NCBI GenBank assembly: GCA_900555435.1
Contig: USLH01000036.1
Span: 1 to 16,960 of the forward strand
Source: an uncultured Oscillospiraceae bacterium
GTDB lineage: Bacteria; Bacillota; Clostridia; Oscillospirales; Ruminococcaceae
Direction: 5' to 3'
Length of the DNA: 16,960 bases
Under the pieces are notes generated by a model. That model searched no databases. It saw only the letters and a list, made by a program, of their open reading frames with translations, and had not been told where the DNA came from. A program made the position numbers and the translations under genes. Positions 1-7,296 of this stretch are shown one piece after another. The stretch's first letter is position 1, and the number at the start of each line of letters is the position of its first letter.

Positions 1-24
1 TGAAGTGTTTTTGAAAAAATACAA

Positions 25-53
25 TTGACTTTTAAAGAGAAACATCTTATAAT
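25..53 (+). promoter_or_regulatory. Housekeeping promoter of serC-serA
   Basis: A -35 box TTGACT (25-30) and a perfect -10 box TATAAT (48-53) are separated by exactly 17 nt. Transcription should start near 60. An AT-rich run lies upstream of the -35 and could act as an UP element. The serC start codon follows about 54 nt after the predicted transcription start. Confidence 0.85.
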
Positions 54-71
54 AGAGCTTACTATCCGAAA

Positions 72-87
72 ATCCCTTTAAAGGGAT
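72..87. promoter_or_regulatory. Perfect 16-bp palindrome in the serC leader, possible operator
   Basis: The sequence ATCCCTTTAAAGGGAT is a perfect inverted repeat about 12 nt downstream of the predicted transcription start and 14 nt before the serC Shine-Dalgarno. It is symmetric enough to bind a dimeric regulator. As RNA it could form only a short hairpin with an AU-rich loop. Its placement suggests roadblock-type control of serine synthesis, but no regulator can be named from sequence. Confidence 0.4.
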
Positions 88-113
88 AAAACGGGACAAA
101 TGGAGGTATTGCA

Positions 114-1199
114 ATGAGCAGAGTGTACAACTTCAGCGCCGGCCCCTCGATGCTGCCGGAAACTGTGCTGAAACAAGCGGCCGCCGAGATGCTGGATTAT
201 CAGGGCAGTGGCCAGTCGGTAATGGAAATGTCTCATCGGTCAAAGACCTATCAGGCCATCATCGACAGTTGTTCCTCTCTGCTGAGGGAGGTACTGAAGG
301 TTCCGGAGGACTATGAAATTCTGTTCCTTCAAGGCGGTGCGTCGTCCCAGTTTGCCATGCTGCCTTTGAATCTGGCAACGAAGTCGGGAAGCGCAGATTT
401 CGTCATTACCGGTCAATGGGCGAAGAAAGCCTATGCTGAGTGCAAGAAGCTGGCCAAGGCGAGAGAGGTGGCGTCCTCTGCGGACAAGACCTTTACCTAT
501 ATCCCCAGGCTGGATCCGGGAAAATTTGATCCCAATGCGGATTATTTCCACATTTGCTGGAACAATACGATCTATGGCACCCGGTATATAGAGATTCCCG
601 AAACGGGAGATGTACCGCTGGTAGCGGACATGAGCTCCAGCATTTTATCGGAGCCGGTGGACGTGTCGAAATTCGGCGTGATCTATGCTGGGGCCCAGAA
701 GAATATGGGGCCGGCGGGGCTTACGGTGGTCATCATCCGGAAAGATCTGATCGGAGAGCCGAGAGAGGGCACCCCCACTATGTTCAGCTATAAGATCCAT
801 GCGGAGAACGGCTCCATGTACAACACGCCGCCTACTTACGCCATCTATATCTGCAAGCTGGTGCTGGAGTGGATCAAAAACGACATCGGCGGGCTGGAAA
901 ACATGAAAGCCATTAACGAGAAAAAGGCGGGGCTCCTTTACGATTTCTTAGATGCCTCCAAGCTCTTTAGGGGTACGGTGGAGAAGGAGTACCGGTCGCT
1001 GATGAACATTCCTTTTGTGACGGGGAACGAGGAGCTGGACGCAAAGTTTGTAAAAGAAGCTACAGCGGCAGGGTTCGTCAACTTAAAAGGACACCGCACC
1101 GTAGGCGGCATGCGGGCGTCTATCTACAATGCCATGCCCGTGGAAGGCGTGGAGAAGCTGGTCGCCTTTATGAAGCAGTTTGAAGCGGAGAATGCCTGA
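114..1199 (+). CDS. serC: Phosphoserine aminotransferase
   Basis: PLP-dependent class V aminotransferase, cytoplasmic, 361 aa, the usual length. It converts 3-phosphohydroxypyruvate and glutamate to O-phosphoserine, the second step of serine synthesis; the family can also act in pyridoxal phosphate synthesis. The N-terminus has the hallmark YNFSAGPSMLP. The PLP-binding lysine is expected at Lys196 in GAQKNMGPAG. HRSK near residue 41 and LQGGAS near 72 are typical SerC motifs. The ATG start is supported by GGAGG at 102-106. serA follows after 14 nt, so the two are one operon behind the promoter at 25-53. The phosphatase for the last step (serB) is not in the window. Confidence 0.97.
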   Translation: MSRVYNFSAGPSMLPETVLKQAAAEMLDYQGSGQSVMEMSHRSKTYQAIIDSCSSLLREVLKVPEDYEILFLQGGASSQFAMLPLNLATKSGSADFVITGQWAKKAYAECKKLAKAREVASSADKTFTYIPRLDPGKFDPNADYFHICWNNTIYGTRYIEIPETGDVPLVADMSSSILSEPVDVSKFGVIYAGAQKNMGPAGLTVVIIRKDLIGEPREGTPTMFSYKIHAENGSMYNTPPTYAIYICKLVLEWIKNDIGGLENMKAINEKKAGLLYDFLDASKLFRGTVEKEYRSLMNIPFVTGNEELDAKFVKEATAAGFVNLKGHRTVGGMRASIYNAMPVEGVEKLVAFMKQFEAENA

Positions 1200-1213
1200 G
1201 AGGAGGGGATTTC

Positions 1214-2377
1214 ATGTATCAGATCCAGACATTAAATAAGATTTCCCCGCTGGGGCTTGAAAAATTCGATCGCAGCAAATACTGCTGGGGCGACGAAGTA
1301 AAGGATCCGGACGCCATTCTGGTCCGGTCGGCGTCCATGCACGAGATGGAGCTGCCGGGATCCGTCCTTGCTATTGCAAGAGCGGGAGCGGGCGTCAACA
1401 ACATCCCGCTGGACAAATGCTCGGAAGCGGGCGTTGTGGTTTTCAACACCCCCGGTGCCAATGCCAACGCCGTAAAAGAGCTGGTGCTTTTAGGGCTTTT
1501 GCTGTCCGCACGGAAGATCCAGCCGGCTATGGACTGGATCCGGACGTTAAAGGGACAGGGTGCCGAGGTGCCCAAGCTGGTGGAAAAAGGCAAAGGGCAG
1601 TTCGTCGGGCCGGAGCTTTTGGGAAAGAAGCTGGGCGTTGTGGGGCTGGGCGCCATTGGCGTGCTGGTCGCCAATGCAGCGGCGGCCCTGGGGATGACGG
1701 TTTACGGCTATGACCCCTATCTCAGCGTAGACGCAGCGTGGGGGCTTTCCAGAGAGACGATCCACGCCAAATCGTTAAAGGATATTTATGAGAACTGCGA
1801 CTTCGTCACCCTCCACGTCCCCTGCACCACGGAGACGAAAGGGATGATCAACGCTTCCTCCATCGCCACCATGAAGGACGGGGTGCGGATCTTGAACTTC
1901 GCCCGGGGCGAGCTGGTGGAGACTTCCGATCTGCTGGAGGCGCTGGATGAGAAAAAGGTGGCGGTTTATGTCACCGATTTTGCGGCAGACGAGATGCTCT
2001 GCCACAAAGGTGTCGTCGCCCTGCCCCATCTGGGAGCGTCCACGCCGGAGTCAGAGGACAACTGCGCTAAGATGGCAGTGGAGGAGCTGCAGACGTATCT
2101 GGAGACCGGAAACATCGTCCATTCGGTGAACCTGCCCCAGGTGAGCCTGCCGAAGAGCACCCCCTGCCGGATCTGCGTCATCCATAAGAACGTCAGCGGC
2201 GTGATCAACAAGCTCTCCTCCGTTTTGGCGGAAGACGGGCTCAACATCGAAAACATGGTGAACGCTTCCAAAAAGGATTATGCGTACAGCATTTTCGATG
2301 TGGCTCAGGCAGTGGGCGACGACTTAGTGGGGAAGCTGAACGCCATCCCGGATGTGATCCGGGTGCGGGTTTTATAA
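1214..2377 (+). CDS. serA: D-3-phosphoglycerate dehydrogenase with C-terminal ACT domain
   Basis: NAD-dependent oxidation of 3-phosphoglycerate to 3-phosphohydroxypyruvate, the first step of serine synthesis. The protein has 387 aa. The Rossmann motif GLGAIG is at residues 144-149. Likely catalytic residues are Arg231 (in FARGELV), an acidic residue near 260 and His272 (in LPHLGAST). The loop between the acidic residue and the histidine is shorter than in E. coli SerA. Residues about 318-387 read as an ACT domain (VIHKNVSGVINKLSSVLAE...), which in this family usually senses serine. There is no intervening ASB domain, so this is a short ACT-type SerA. The start has AGGAGGGG just upstream, 14 nt after the serC stop, consistent with one mRNA. 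Confidence 0.95.
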   Translation: MYQIQTLNKISPLGLEKFDRSKYCWGDEVKDPDAILVRSASMHEMELPGSVLAIARAGAGVNNIPLDKCSEAGVVVFNTPGANANAVKELVLLGLLLSARKIQPAMDWIRTLKGQGAEVPKLVEKGKGQFVGPELLGKKLGVVGLGAIGVLVANAAAALGMTVYGYDPYLSVDAAWGLSRETIHAKSLKDIYENCDFVTLHVPCTTETKGMINASSIATMKDGVRILNFARGELVETSDLLEALDEKKVAVYVTDFAADEMLCHKGVVALPHLGASTPESEDNCAKMAVEELQTYLETGNIVHSVNLPQVSLPKSTPCRICVIHKNVSGVINKLSSVLAEDGLNIENMVNASKKDYAYSIFDVAQAVGDDLVGKLNAIPDVIRVRVL

Positions 2378-2403
2378 ATCCTGTGCATCTTTTCCAGAAT
2401 CAG

Positions 2404-2433
2404 AGCCGGAACGGGAAACTGTTCCGGCTTTTT
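2404..2433 (+). terminator. Intrinsic terminator of serC-serA
   Basis: A perfect 9-bp stem (AGCCGGAAC with GTTCCGGCT) has an 8-nt loop, and its last T begins a run of five T (2429-2433). A second T-rich stretch follows a few bases later. It lies 27 nt after the serA stop. Confidence 0.9.
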
Positions 2434-2464
2434 GCGCTTCTTTTTTGGAATAGGAAAGAGAGGG

Positions 2465-2493
2465 TTGCAATTTGGAAAGGGCTGCGATATAAT
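2465..2493 (+). promoter_or_regulatory. Housekeeping promoter of the MATE gene
   Basis: The boxes are TTGCAA (2465-2470) and TATAAT (2488-2493) with a 17-nt spacer. The predicted start near 2500 leaves a leader of about 115 nt before the ATG at 2616. This separates the transporter from the serine operon. Confidence 0.75.
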
Positions 2494-2516
2494 GGTTAAG
2501 TAGTTATGGATCGATG

Positions 2517-2600
2517 CGCCCGGTCGGAACGGGCGGAGTGGAAAAGAGGGGTCCCGTTCCCGGGACCCCTCTAAAAATGCCGGGAGACCCCTCCGGTAAC
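2517..2600 (+). promoter_or_regulatory. Structured leader of the MATE gene with competing stem-loops
   Basis: Hairpin A is 6 bp (CGCCCG 2517-2522 with CGGGCG 2530-2535). Hairpin B is a perfect 12-bp stem (2545-2556 with 2561-2572, TTCC loop). GGAACGGG (2526-2533), part of hairpin A, is also complementary to CCCGTTCC (2553-2560) in hairpin B. GACCCCTC occurs twice (2564-2571 and 2586-2593), so either copy can pair with GAGGGGTC (2546-2553). Hairpin B has no T-run after it on the plus strand, so it is not a classic terminator in that direction. I recognise no known riboswitch consensus. A regulatory role is inferred from the mutually exclusive pairings. Confidence 0.45.
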
Positions 2601-2615
2601 AGAAAGGAAGTTTTT

Positions 2616-4001
2616 ATGGAACAACATCACGAAAACAAAATGGGAACGGCTCCGATCTTGAAGCTGGTCTTTTCCATGTCGCTGCCTGCCATGTTCTCCA
2701 TGCTGGTGCAGGCGCTTTACAACATCGTGGACAGTATCTTCGTTTCTCGGCTGGGGGTAAATGCGCTGGCTGCGGTGTCGCTGGCGTTCCCCATCCAGAC
2801 GCTGCTGATCGCAGTGGCAGTGGGTACGGGAGTCGGCGTCAACTCTCTGATCTCCCGGCGGCTGGGAGAAAAGGATATGGATGCGGCGGATAAGGCGGCG
2901 ACCCACGGACTTCTGCTGGGTGTGTTCAGCTGGGCGCCCTTCCTGATCTTCGGGCTCTTCTTCTGTCCCATGTACATGAACGCCTTCAGCAAAACGGCGG
3001 AAGTGGTGTCCATGGGGACTTCCTATCTCGCCATCGTCTGCACGCTGTCCGTCGGGAGCATCGTGGAGATCATGGTGGAGAAGACCCTGCAGGCTACGGG
3101 TAACATGGTTTACCCCATGCTGTTCCAGCTGTCGGGCGCTATCACCAACATCATTTTAGACCCCATCTTCATCTTCGGCTATTTCGGCGTGCCCGCCATG
3201 GGTGTGGCAGGCGCTGCTATTGCGACGGTTATCGGGCAGTTCGTATCGCTGATCTTCAGCCTGATCATCCTTTTCACCAAGACCCATCAGGTGAAGATCG
3301 CCTTCAAGGGCTTTCGCTTTAACGGGAAGACCATCAAGGACATTTACGCCGTGGGATTCCCCTCCATCATCATGCAGGCCATCGGGTCGGTGATGAATAT
3401 GGGCATGAACGGCATCCTTGCCACCTTCTCCGACACGGCGGTGGCGGTTTTGGGAGCCTACTATAAGCTCCAGTCCTTCGTGTTTATGCCGGTGTTCGGC
3501 CTGAACCAGGGCCTGATGCCCATTTTAGGCTATAACTACGGCGCACGGAACCGGCACCGCTTCACCTCCACCATGAAGGTGGGATCGATGATTGCACTGG
3601 TGATCATGGCGCTGGGGACGGTGCTGTTCTGGGTGGCTCCGGTGCAGCTGCTGGACATCTTCAAGGAGGCGGGACAGGCCAATGCGGATCCGGAGCTTCT
3701 GCGGATCGGCGTGCCGGCTTTACGGATCATCAGCCTGTGTTTCCTCCCGGCGGCTTTAGGCATCGTGTTTTCCACGGCATTTCAGGCTACCGGCATGGGG
3801 GTGCGGAGCCTTATCATCTCCCTGCTGCGGCAGCTGATCCTGATCCTGCCGGTGGCGTACCTGCTGTCCCTGACAGGGGAAGTCACCAACGTCTGGTACG
3901 CCTTCCCCATTGCGGAGGCGGTCTCTCTGGCGGTCAGCATCGCACTTTACCTGAACCTTTACAAAAAGCACATTATCACCATGAAAAAGCCCATAGAATG
4001 A
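2616..4001 (+). CDS. MATE-family multidrug efflux transporter
   Basis: Integral membrane antiporter, 461 aa from the ATG at 2616, about the normal length for the family. It shows two homologous six-helix halves. The first includes FSMSLPAMFSMLVQALYNIVDS and the second YAVGFPSIIMQAIGSVMNMG, both typical of MatE domains. PMLGYN-like motifs are seen as GLNQGLMPILGYNYGARN. Expected role is Na+ or H+ coupled export of cationic drugs or metabolites; the substrate cannot be read from sequence. The reading frame is open upstream to 2514, but the ATG at 2616 has an AAGGAAG ribosome site 5 nt away and the earlier ATG lies in the structured leader with none. The gene stands alone between its own promoter and that of proS. 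Confidence 0.92.
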   Translation: MEQHHENKMGTAPILKLVFSMSLPAMFSMLVQALYNIVDSIFVSRLGVNALAAVSLAFPIQTLLIAVAVGTGVGVNSLISRRLGEKDMDAADKAATHGLLLGVFSWAPFLIFGLFFCPMYMNAFSKTAEVVSMGTSYLAIVCTLSVGSIVEIMVEKTLQATGNMVYPMLFQLSGAITNIILDPIFIFGYFGVPAMGVAGAAIATVIGQFVSLIFSLIILFTKTHQVKIAFKGFRFNGKTIKDIYAVGFPSIIMQAIGSVMNMGMNGILATFSDTAVAVLGAYYKLQSFVFMPVFGLNQGLMPILGYNYGARNRHRFTSTMKVGSMIALVIMALGTVLFWVAPVQLLDIFKEAGQANADPELLRIGVPALRIISLCFLPAALGIVFSTAFQATGMGVRSLIISLLRQLILILPVAYLLSLTGEVTNVWYAFPIAEAVSLAVSIALYLNLYKKHIITMKKPIE

Positions 4002-4011
4002 TGGATTTATC

Positions 4012-4040
4012 TTGCTAAATTCGGAAATTTCTGCTATAAT
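4012..4040 (+). promoter_or_regulatory. Housekeeping promoter of proS
   Basis: TTGCTA (4012-4017) and TATAAT (4035-4040) have a 17-nt spacer. The -35 begins about 10 nt after the MATE stop codon. The predicted start near 4047 leaves a short leader of about 27 nt, too short for a T-box, so tRNA-sensing control of this synthetase is not evident. Confidence 0.8.
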
Positions 4041-4073
4041 AAAGGGAACGATCAACGGCGAGGAGCGATCAAA

Positions 4074-5510
4074 TTGGCACAACAGAAGAAAATGGTGGAG
4101 GAGATCACCTCCATGGACGAGGACTTTACCAAATGGTATACGGACATCGTCAAAAAAGCGGAACTGATTGATTATTCCAGCGTCCGGGGCTGCTATATTC
4201 TGCGGCCTTACGGCTATGCCATCTGGGAAAACATCCAGAAGATTCTGGACGGACGCTTCAAAGAGCTGGGGCATGAGAACGTCAGTATGCCCATGTTCAT
4301 CCCGGAAAGCCTTCTGCAGAAGGAAAAGGATCACGTTGCAGGCTTTGCGCCGGAGGTGGCGTGGGTCACTCACGGCGGCTCGGAGCCTTTGCAGGAGCGG
4401 CTGTGCGTCCGGCCGACTTCGGAGACGCTGTTCTGTGAGCATTATGCCCATGTGATCCATTCTTACCGGGATCTGCCCATGCTCTATAATCAGTGGTGCT
4501 CGGTGGTGCGGTGGGAAAAGACCACCCGACCCTTCCTCCGTTCCATGGAATTCCTGTGGCAGGAAGGCCACACCATGCACGAAACGGCAGAGGAAGCCAT
4601 GGAGGAGACCCGGCGGATGCTGGACTGTTATGCTTCCTTCTGTGAAGATTCCTTAGCCATCCCGGTAATCAAGGGACAGAAGACTAAAAAGGAGCAGTTT
4701 GCCGGTGCGGAAGCCACCTACACCATCGAAGCCATGATGCACGACGGTGTGGCGCTGCAGTCGGGTACGTCCCACTACTTCGGCAACGGCTTTGCAAAGG
4801 CCTTCAACATCCAGTTCACCGGCCGGGACAACAAGCTCGCTTATCCTCACCAGACCTCCTGGGGCGTGTCCACCCGGCTCATTGGCGGCATTATCATGAC
4901 TCACGGCGATGACAATGGTCTGGCACTGCCGCCGGCAGTGGCTCCCATTCAGGTGGTCATCATCCCCATTGCTCAGCATAAGGAAGGCGTTCTGGACAAG
5001 GCGAGAGAGCTGGCTGACCGGCTGAAAGCGGTCGCCCGGGTGAAGCTGGACGATTCGGACAACTCCCCCGGCTGGAAGTTCTCCCAGTACGAAATGAAGG
5101 GCGTGCCCCTGCGTCTGGAGATCGGGCCGAAGGACATCGAGCAGAACCAGTGCGTCCTGGTTCGGCGGGATAACCGGGAGAAGACGGTGGTGTCTCTGGA
5201 CGAGCTGGGGACGGCCATCCCTGCGGCGCTGCAGGCGGTTCATGACGGGCTGTATGCCAAGGCGCTGGCCAACCGGGAAGCCAAGACCTATACGGCGCAC
5301 AACTGGGAAGAGTTCCTGGAGATCGCCAACGCCGGAAACGGCTTCATCAAAGCCATGTGGTGCGGCGACGAGGAGTGCGAGAACAAGATTAAGGACATGA
5401 CCGGTATCAAGTCCCGGTGCATCCCCTTTGGGGAAGAGCACATCAGCGACACCTGCGTCTGCTGCGGCAAGCCTGCCAAGCATATGCTTTACTGGGGTCG
5501 TCAGTATTAA
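4074..5510 (+). CDS. proS: Prolyl-tRNA synthetase, archaeal/eukaryotic type
   Basis: Class II aminoacyl-tRNA synthetase that charges tRNA-Pro, 478 aa. The length and the lack of an editing insertion place it in the archaeal/eukaryotic-like (ProS type 3) class rather than the 570-aa bacterial class. Motif 2 is TRPFLRSMEFLWQEGHT (151-167). Motif 3 includes GVSTRLIGGIIMTHGDD (264-280). RPTSET (113-118) binds substrate in the family. The C-terminal zinc domain has Cys430, Cys435, Cys461 and Cys464, and the protein ends in a tyrosine (YWGRQY), as is usual. The start is TTG at 4074, chosen because GAGGAG lies 8 nt upstream and the next ATG (residue 7) has no ribosome site. It has its own promoter and terminator. 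Confidence 0.96.
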   Translation: MAQQKKMVEEITSMDEDFTKWYTDIVKKAELIDYSSVRGCYILRPYGYAIWENIQKILDGRFKELGHENVSMPMFIPESLLQKEKDHVAGFAPEVAWVTHGGSEPLQERLCVRPTSETLFCEHYAHVIHSYRDLPMLYNQWCSVVRWEKTTRPFLRSMEFLWQEGHTMHETAEEAMEETRRMLDCYASFCEDSLAIPVIKGQKTKKEQFAGAEATYTIEAMMHDGVALQSGTSHYFGNGFAKAFNIQFTGRDNKLAYPHQTSWGVSTRLIGGIIMTHGDDNGLALPPAVAPIQVVIIPIAQHKEGVLDKARELADRLKAVARVKLDDSDNSPGWKFSQYEMKGVPLRLEIGPKDIEQNQCVLVRRDNREKTVVSLDELGTAIPAALQAVHDGLYAKALANREAKTYTAHNWEEFLEIANAGNGFIKAMWCGDEECENKIKDMTGIKSRCIPFGEEHISDTCVCCGKPAKHMLYWGRQY

Positions 5511-5516
5511 AAAAGG

Positions 5517-5551
5517 ATCCCCTGCCGTTTTTGCAGCGGCAGGGGATTTTT
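5517..5551 (+). terminator. Intrinsic terminator of proS
   Basis: An 11-bp stem (ATCCCCTGCCG with CGGCAGGGGAT) has a 9-nt loop and runs directly into five T. It lies 6 nt after the proS stop and 25 nt before ttcA. No separate ttcA promoter is visible in the gap, so ttcA may depend on read-through. Confidence 0.9.
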
Positions 5552-5576
5552 GGAAAATTTGATTCGGAGGGAATAA

Positions 5577-6362
5577 ATGCAGCGGATCTTGGGATATATG
5601 CGGAAGGCAATCCAGGAATTCGATCTGATCCAGAACGGGGATCGGATCGTCGTGGGCGTTTCCGGGGGAAAGGACTCGGTGGCGCTGCTGGTGGGGCTTG
5701 CCCGGCTGCGGCGGTTCATCGGCATTGATTACGAAGTGGTGGGGCTGACGCTGGATCCCCAGTTTGGCGGGATGCCGGGGGATTATTCCGCCATCGAGGC
5801 GCTCTGTAAAGAGCTGGAGATTCCCTATGTGGTGAAGCAGACCCAGATCGGGGAGATCGTCTTCGATGCCCGGCAGGAGTCAAACCCCTGCAGCCTCTGC
5901 GCCCGGATGCGGCGAGGGGCGCTCCACGATACGGCGAAGGAGCTGGGCTGCAACAAGATCGCCCTGGGGCACCATTACGACGACGTGATCGAGACCTTCC
6001 TCATGAACCTCTTCAACGAGGGGCGGGTAGGGTGCTTCTCGCCGAAAACGTATCTGAGCCGGAAGGGGCTCTGGATGATCCGGCCGCTGGTGCTGGCTCC
6101 GGAAAAGGAGATCCGCCGGGCGGTGGAGCGGACGGGGCTGCCGGTGGTCAAGAGCAAATGTCCCGCAGACGGCTACACCCAGCGGCAGGCCACAAAAGAG
6201 TTCTTGGCCCAGAAGGAACGGGAGAGCGAAGGCTTCAAGTATCGGATCTTCGGGGCGCTGCGCCGGTCGGGCGTGGACGGCTGGGGGTATCCGGAGAAGG
6301 TTGACAAACCCGGAAAAGTCGGGTATGATGAAGAAAACAGTCCGACAAAGGAGGAAGTCTGA
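5577..6362 (+). CDS. ttcA: tRNA 2-thiocytidine biosynthesis protein (TtcA family)
   Basis: PP-loop ATPase of 261 aa that is expected to activate and thiolate C32 of certain tRNAs, acting in the cytoplasm. The ATP-binding P-loop is SGGKDS (29-34). The cluster-binding pair is Cys105 and Cys108 (in NPCSLCARMRR), with a third cysteine, Cys195 (in KSKCPADG), matching the three cysteines that hold the [4Fe-4S] cluster in TtcA. GHHYDDVIET (131-140) is also a family motif. The ATG has CGGAGGG 5 nt upstream. The last 20 or so residues look non-conserved, and their codons carry a promoter for the next gene. The stop overlaps that gene's ATG (TGATG). A related PP-loop subfamily cannot be excluded. Confidence 0.88.
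   Translation: MQRILGYMRKAIQEFDLIQNGDRIVVGVSGGKDSVALLVGLARLRRFIGIDYEVVGLTLDPQFGGMPGDYSAIEALCKELEIPYVVKQTQIGEIVFDARQESNPCSLCARMRRGALHDTAKELGCNKIALGHHYDDVIETFLMNLFNEGRVGCFSPKTYLSRKGLWMIRPLVLAPEKEIRRAVERTGLPVVKSKCPADGYTQRQATKEFLAQKERESEGFKYRIFGALRRSGVDGWGYPEKVDKPGKVGYDEENSPTKEEV
6301..6329 (+). promoter_or_regulatory. Promoter inside the 3' end of ttcA
   Basis: A perfect TTGACA (6301-6306) and TATGAT (6324-6329) have a 17-nt spacer, encoded in TtcA codons from about residue 242. The spacer holds a dyad, ACCCG (6308-6312) and CGGGT (6320-6324), which could be an operator. The predicted start near 6336 lies 26 nt before the ATG of the 62-aa gene. Confidence 0.6.
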
Positions 6363-6550
6363 TGAAAAAAGAGAAAGTGCCGAAAGCTCCGAAGGTACCG
6401 GGGCGGAAATCCATGGCCTTTTCACTGGTGTCCATGATCCTGGGGCTGGTGACGGTGGTTCTGGCTGCCGTGTATCTGGTGTTCCGGTTCGTTTCGGATC
6501 GCAGCTACCGCCGGAAATGGCAGGACTACGAAGAGTGCGGCTTGATGTAA
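6362..6550 (+). CDS. Small single-pass membrane protein, unknown function
   Basis: A 62-residue protein with a basic N-terminus (MKKEKVPKAPKVPGRK), one long hydrophobic helix at about residues 18-45, and a charged tail containing RSYRRKWQDYEECGLM. Positive residues precede the helix, but the tail is also charged, so orientation is uncertain. It has an excellent AAGGAGGAAG ribosome site at 6348-6357, overlaps the ttcA stop by one base and is followed at once by a strong terminator. All of this supports a real gene. I do not recognise the family. It may be co-translated with ttcA or expressed alone from the promoter at 6301-6329. Confidence 0.75.
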   Translation: MKKEKVPKAPKVPGRKSMAFSLVSMILGLVTVVLAAVYLVFRFVSDRSYRRKWQDYEECGLM

Positions 6551-6553
6551 AAG

Positions 6554-6595
6554 AAAAGGTGCGGGAACCGTGAAAAATGGTTCCCGCACCTTTTT
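6554..6595. terminator. Bidirectional terminator between convergent genes
   Basis: A perfect 12-bp GC-rich stem (GGTGCGGGAACC 6558-6569 with GGTTCCCGCACC 6579-6590) is flanked by AAAA before and TTTTT after. It therefore works as an intrinsic terminator on both strands, ending the ttcA transcript on + and the recG-murC transcript on -. Confidence 0.9.
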
Positions 6596-6610
6596 GTGCG
6601 AATGGAAGGA

Positions 6611-6928
6611 TTAGAGCCCACCCGTAACCGTTGCCGCCAGAAAGAAAATCAGGATGGCCAGAATCAGGGCGCACAGGATAAATCCGAGGGAGCAGGCGAT
6701 CAGCCCGCAGATCCATAGGTTGGGATAGGCCTTCCGGCTTTTCCGGGTAAGGAAGGAAAAAATCATCCCGATCAAGGAGAAGACAGGCCCTGCAAGGATG
6801 CTGTCTGTGTAGGAGTAGGGCGCATGGTTGGCACTGTAAAAGGAAAGAGCAAAGGAAAGGAAGGAAAGCGCCCCGAGAAAAAGGGGCAGGGCAATCCATG
6901 GCTTGCTTTGAAGCATTCGGTTTTTCAT
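6611..6928 (-). CDS. Small three-helix membrane protein, unknown function
   Basis: 105 aa from the ATG at 6928. Hydrophobic stretches lie at about residues 11-31, 42-60 and 71-101, with a short basic loop (TRKSRKAYPN) between the second and third. That layout fits a small integral membrane protein with three, possibly four, helices. The start was chosen because GGAGAAAG lies about 9 nt upstream and the stop of the preceding (broken) gene is 4 nt away, which points to translational coupling. An ATG at 6950 in the same frame lies inside that preceding frame and has no ribosome site. I do not recognise the family; DUF4190-like small membrane proteins have a similar shape but no motif decides this. 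It is last in the leftward recG-murC operon. Confidence 0.65.
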   Translation of the reverse strand: MKNRMLQSKPWIALPLFLGALSFLSFALSFYSANHAPYSYTDSILAGPVFSLIGMIFSFLTRKSRKAYPNLWICGLIACSLGFILCALILAILIFFLAATVTGGL

Positions 6929-6932
6929 AGGG

Positions 6933-7276
6933 TCAATCTTTCTCCACATGGGCTTCGCAGAAGGCGGGGTAGTCCTTTCCCCGATCGTACCGGTTGCCGA
7001 TGGCGATGCAGTTGGGGTGGAAAGAAAGGCGCGGCGGAGCTTGGGGATAAAAGCGAAGATGGCTTTGGCTCCCTCAGTGGGTTCGCCGCCGGCAAACCGG
7101 ACGATCCCGTCAGCGAAAACAAGATTTTTAAAAAGGGGCGGGTCGTCGGTGGGAGTCCCAAGGTGAAAATTCCACAGCGATTCCCCCATCAGCCGGTGCA
7201 GCAGATCCGGGCCCCGGAAAAAGGACAGGAGATCAGGAGAGTGAGCAGCAGAGGGGGATACCGACCCGGAGGGCAC
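6933..7276 (-). pseudogene. Probable frameshifted small gene downstream of murC
   Basis: Two minus-strand frames look coding in succession. From 7276 to about 7030 one frame reads through LLHRLMGESLWNFHLG, LFKNLVFADGIVRFAGGEP and AIFAFIPKLRRAFLS with normal GC-rich third positions. After the tract ctttctttccacccc its codon use becomes poor. The frame reading HPNCIAIGNRYDRGKDYPAF and then CEAHVEKD takes over with typical codons and stops at 6933, 4 nt before the next gene. One extra base in that tract would join the halves as RAFLSHPNCIAIG. The 5' end is also unclear: GTG at 7276 has no good ribosome site. I do not recognise the family. A sequencing error would look the same. Confidence 0.5.
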
Positions 7277-7296
7277 GCTTCACAGAGCGGCGCCTT

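Noticed and set aside
2545..2577. Hairpin B before the MATE gene as an intrinsic terminator
   Set aside because: It is followed by CTAAAAATG on the plus strand, with no T-run. On the minus strand a short TTTT follows, but no minus-strand gene ends there.
2514..2615. N-terminal extension of the MATE protein from the ATG at 2514
   Set aside because: It lies within the stem-loop leader, has no ribosome site, and its translation (Gly/Pro/Arg-rich) is unlike MATE N-termini. The ATG at 2616 has a proper site.
4001..4073. T-box leader before proS
   Set aside because: The leader from the predicted start is about 27 nt, too short for a T-box, and has no T-box sequence.
3756..4580. Long 274-aa minus-strand frame across the MATE-proS junction
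   Set aside because: It is antisense to two well-defined genes and their promoter, and its His/Arg/Gln-rich translation is typical of a shadow.
6948..7166. Plus-strand 72-aa frame opposite the broken gene after murC
   Set aside because: It has no ribosome site and no promoter, and it points into the convergent region's coding strand. The minus-strand frames have the better codon use.
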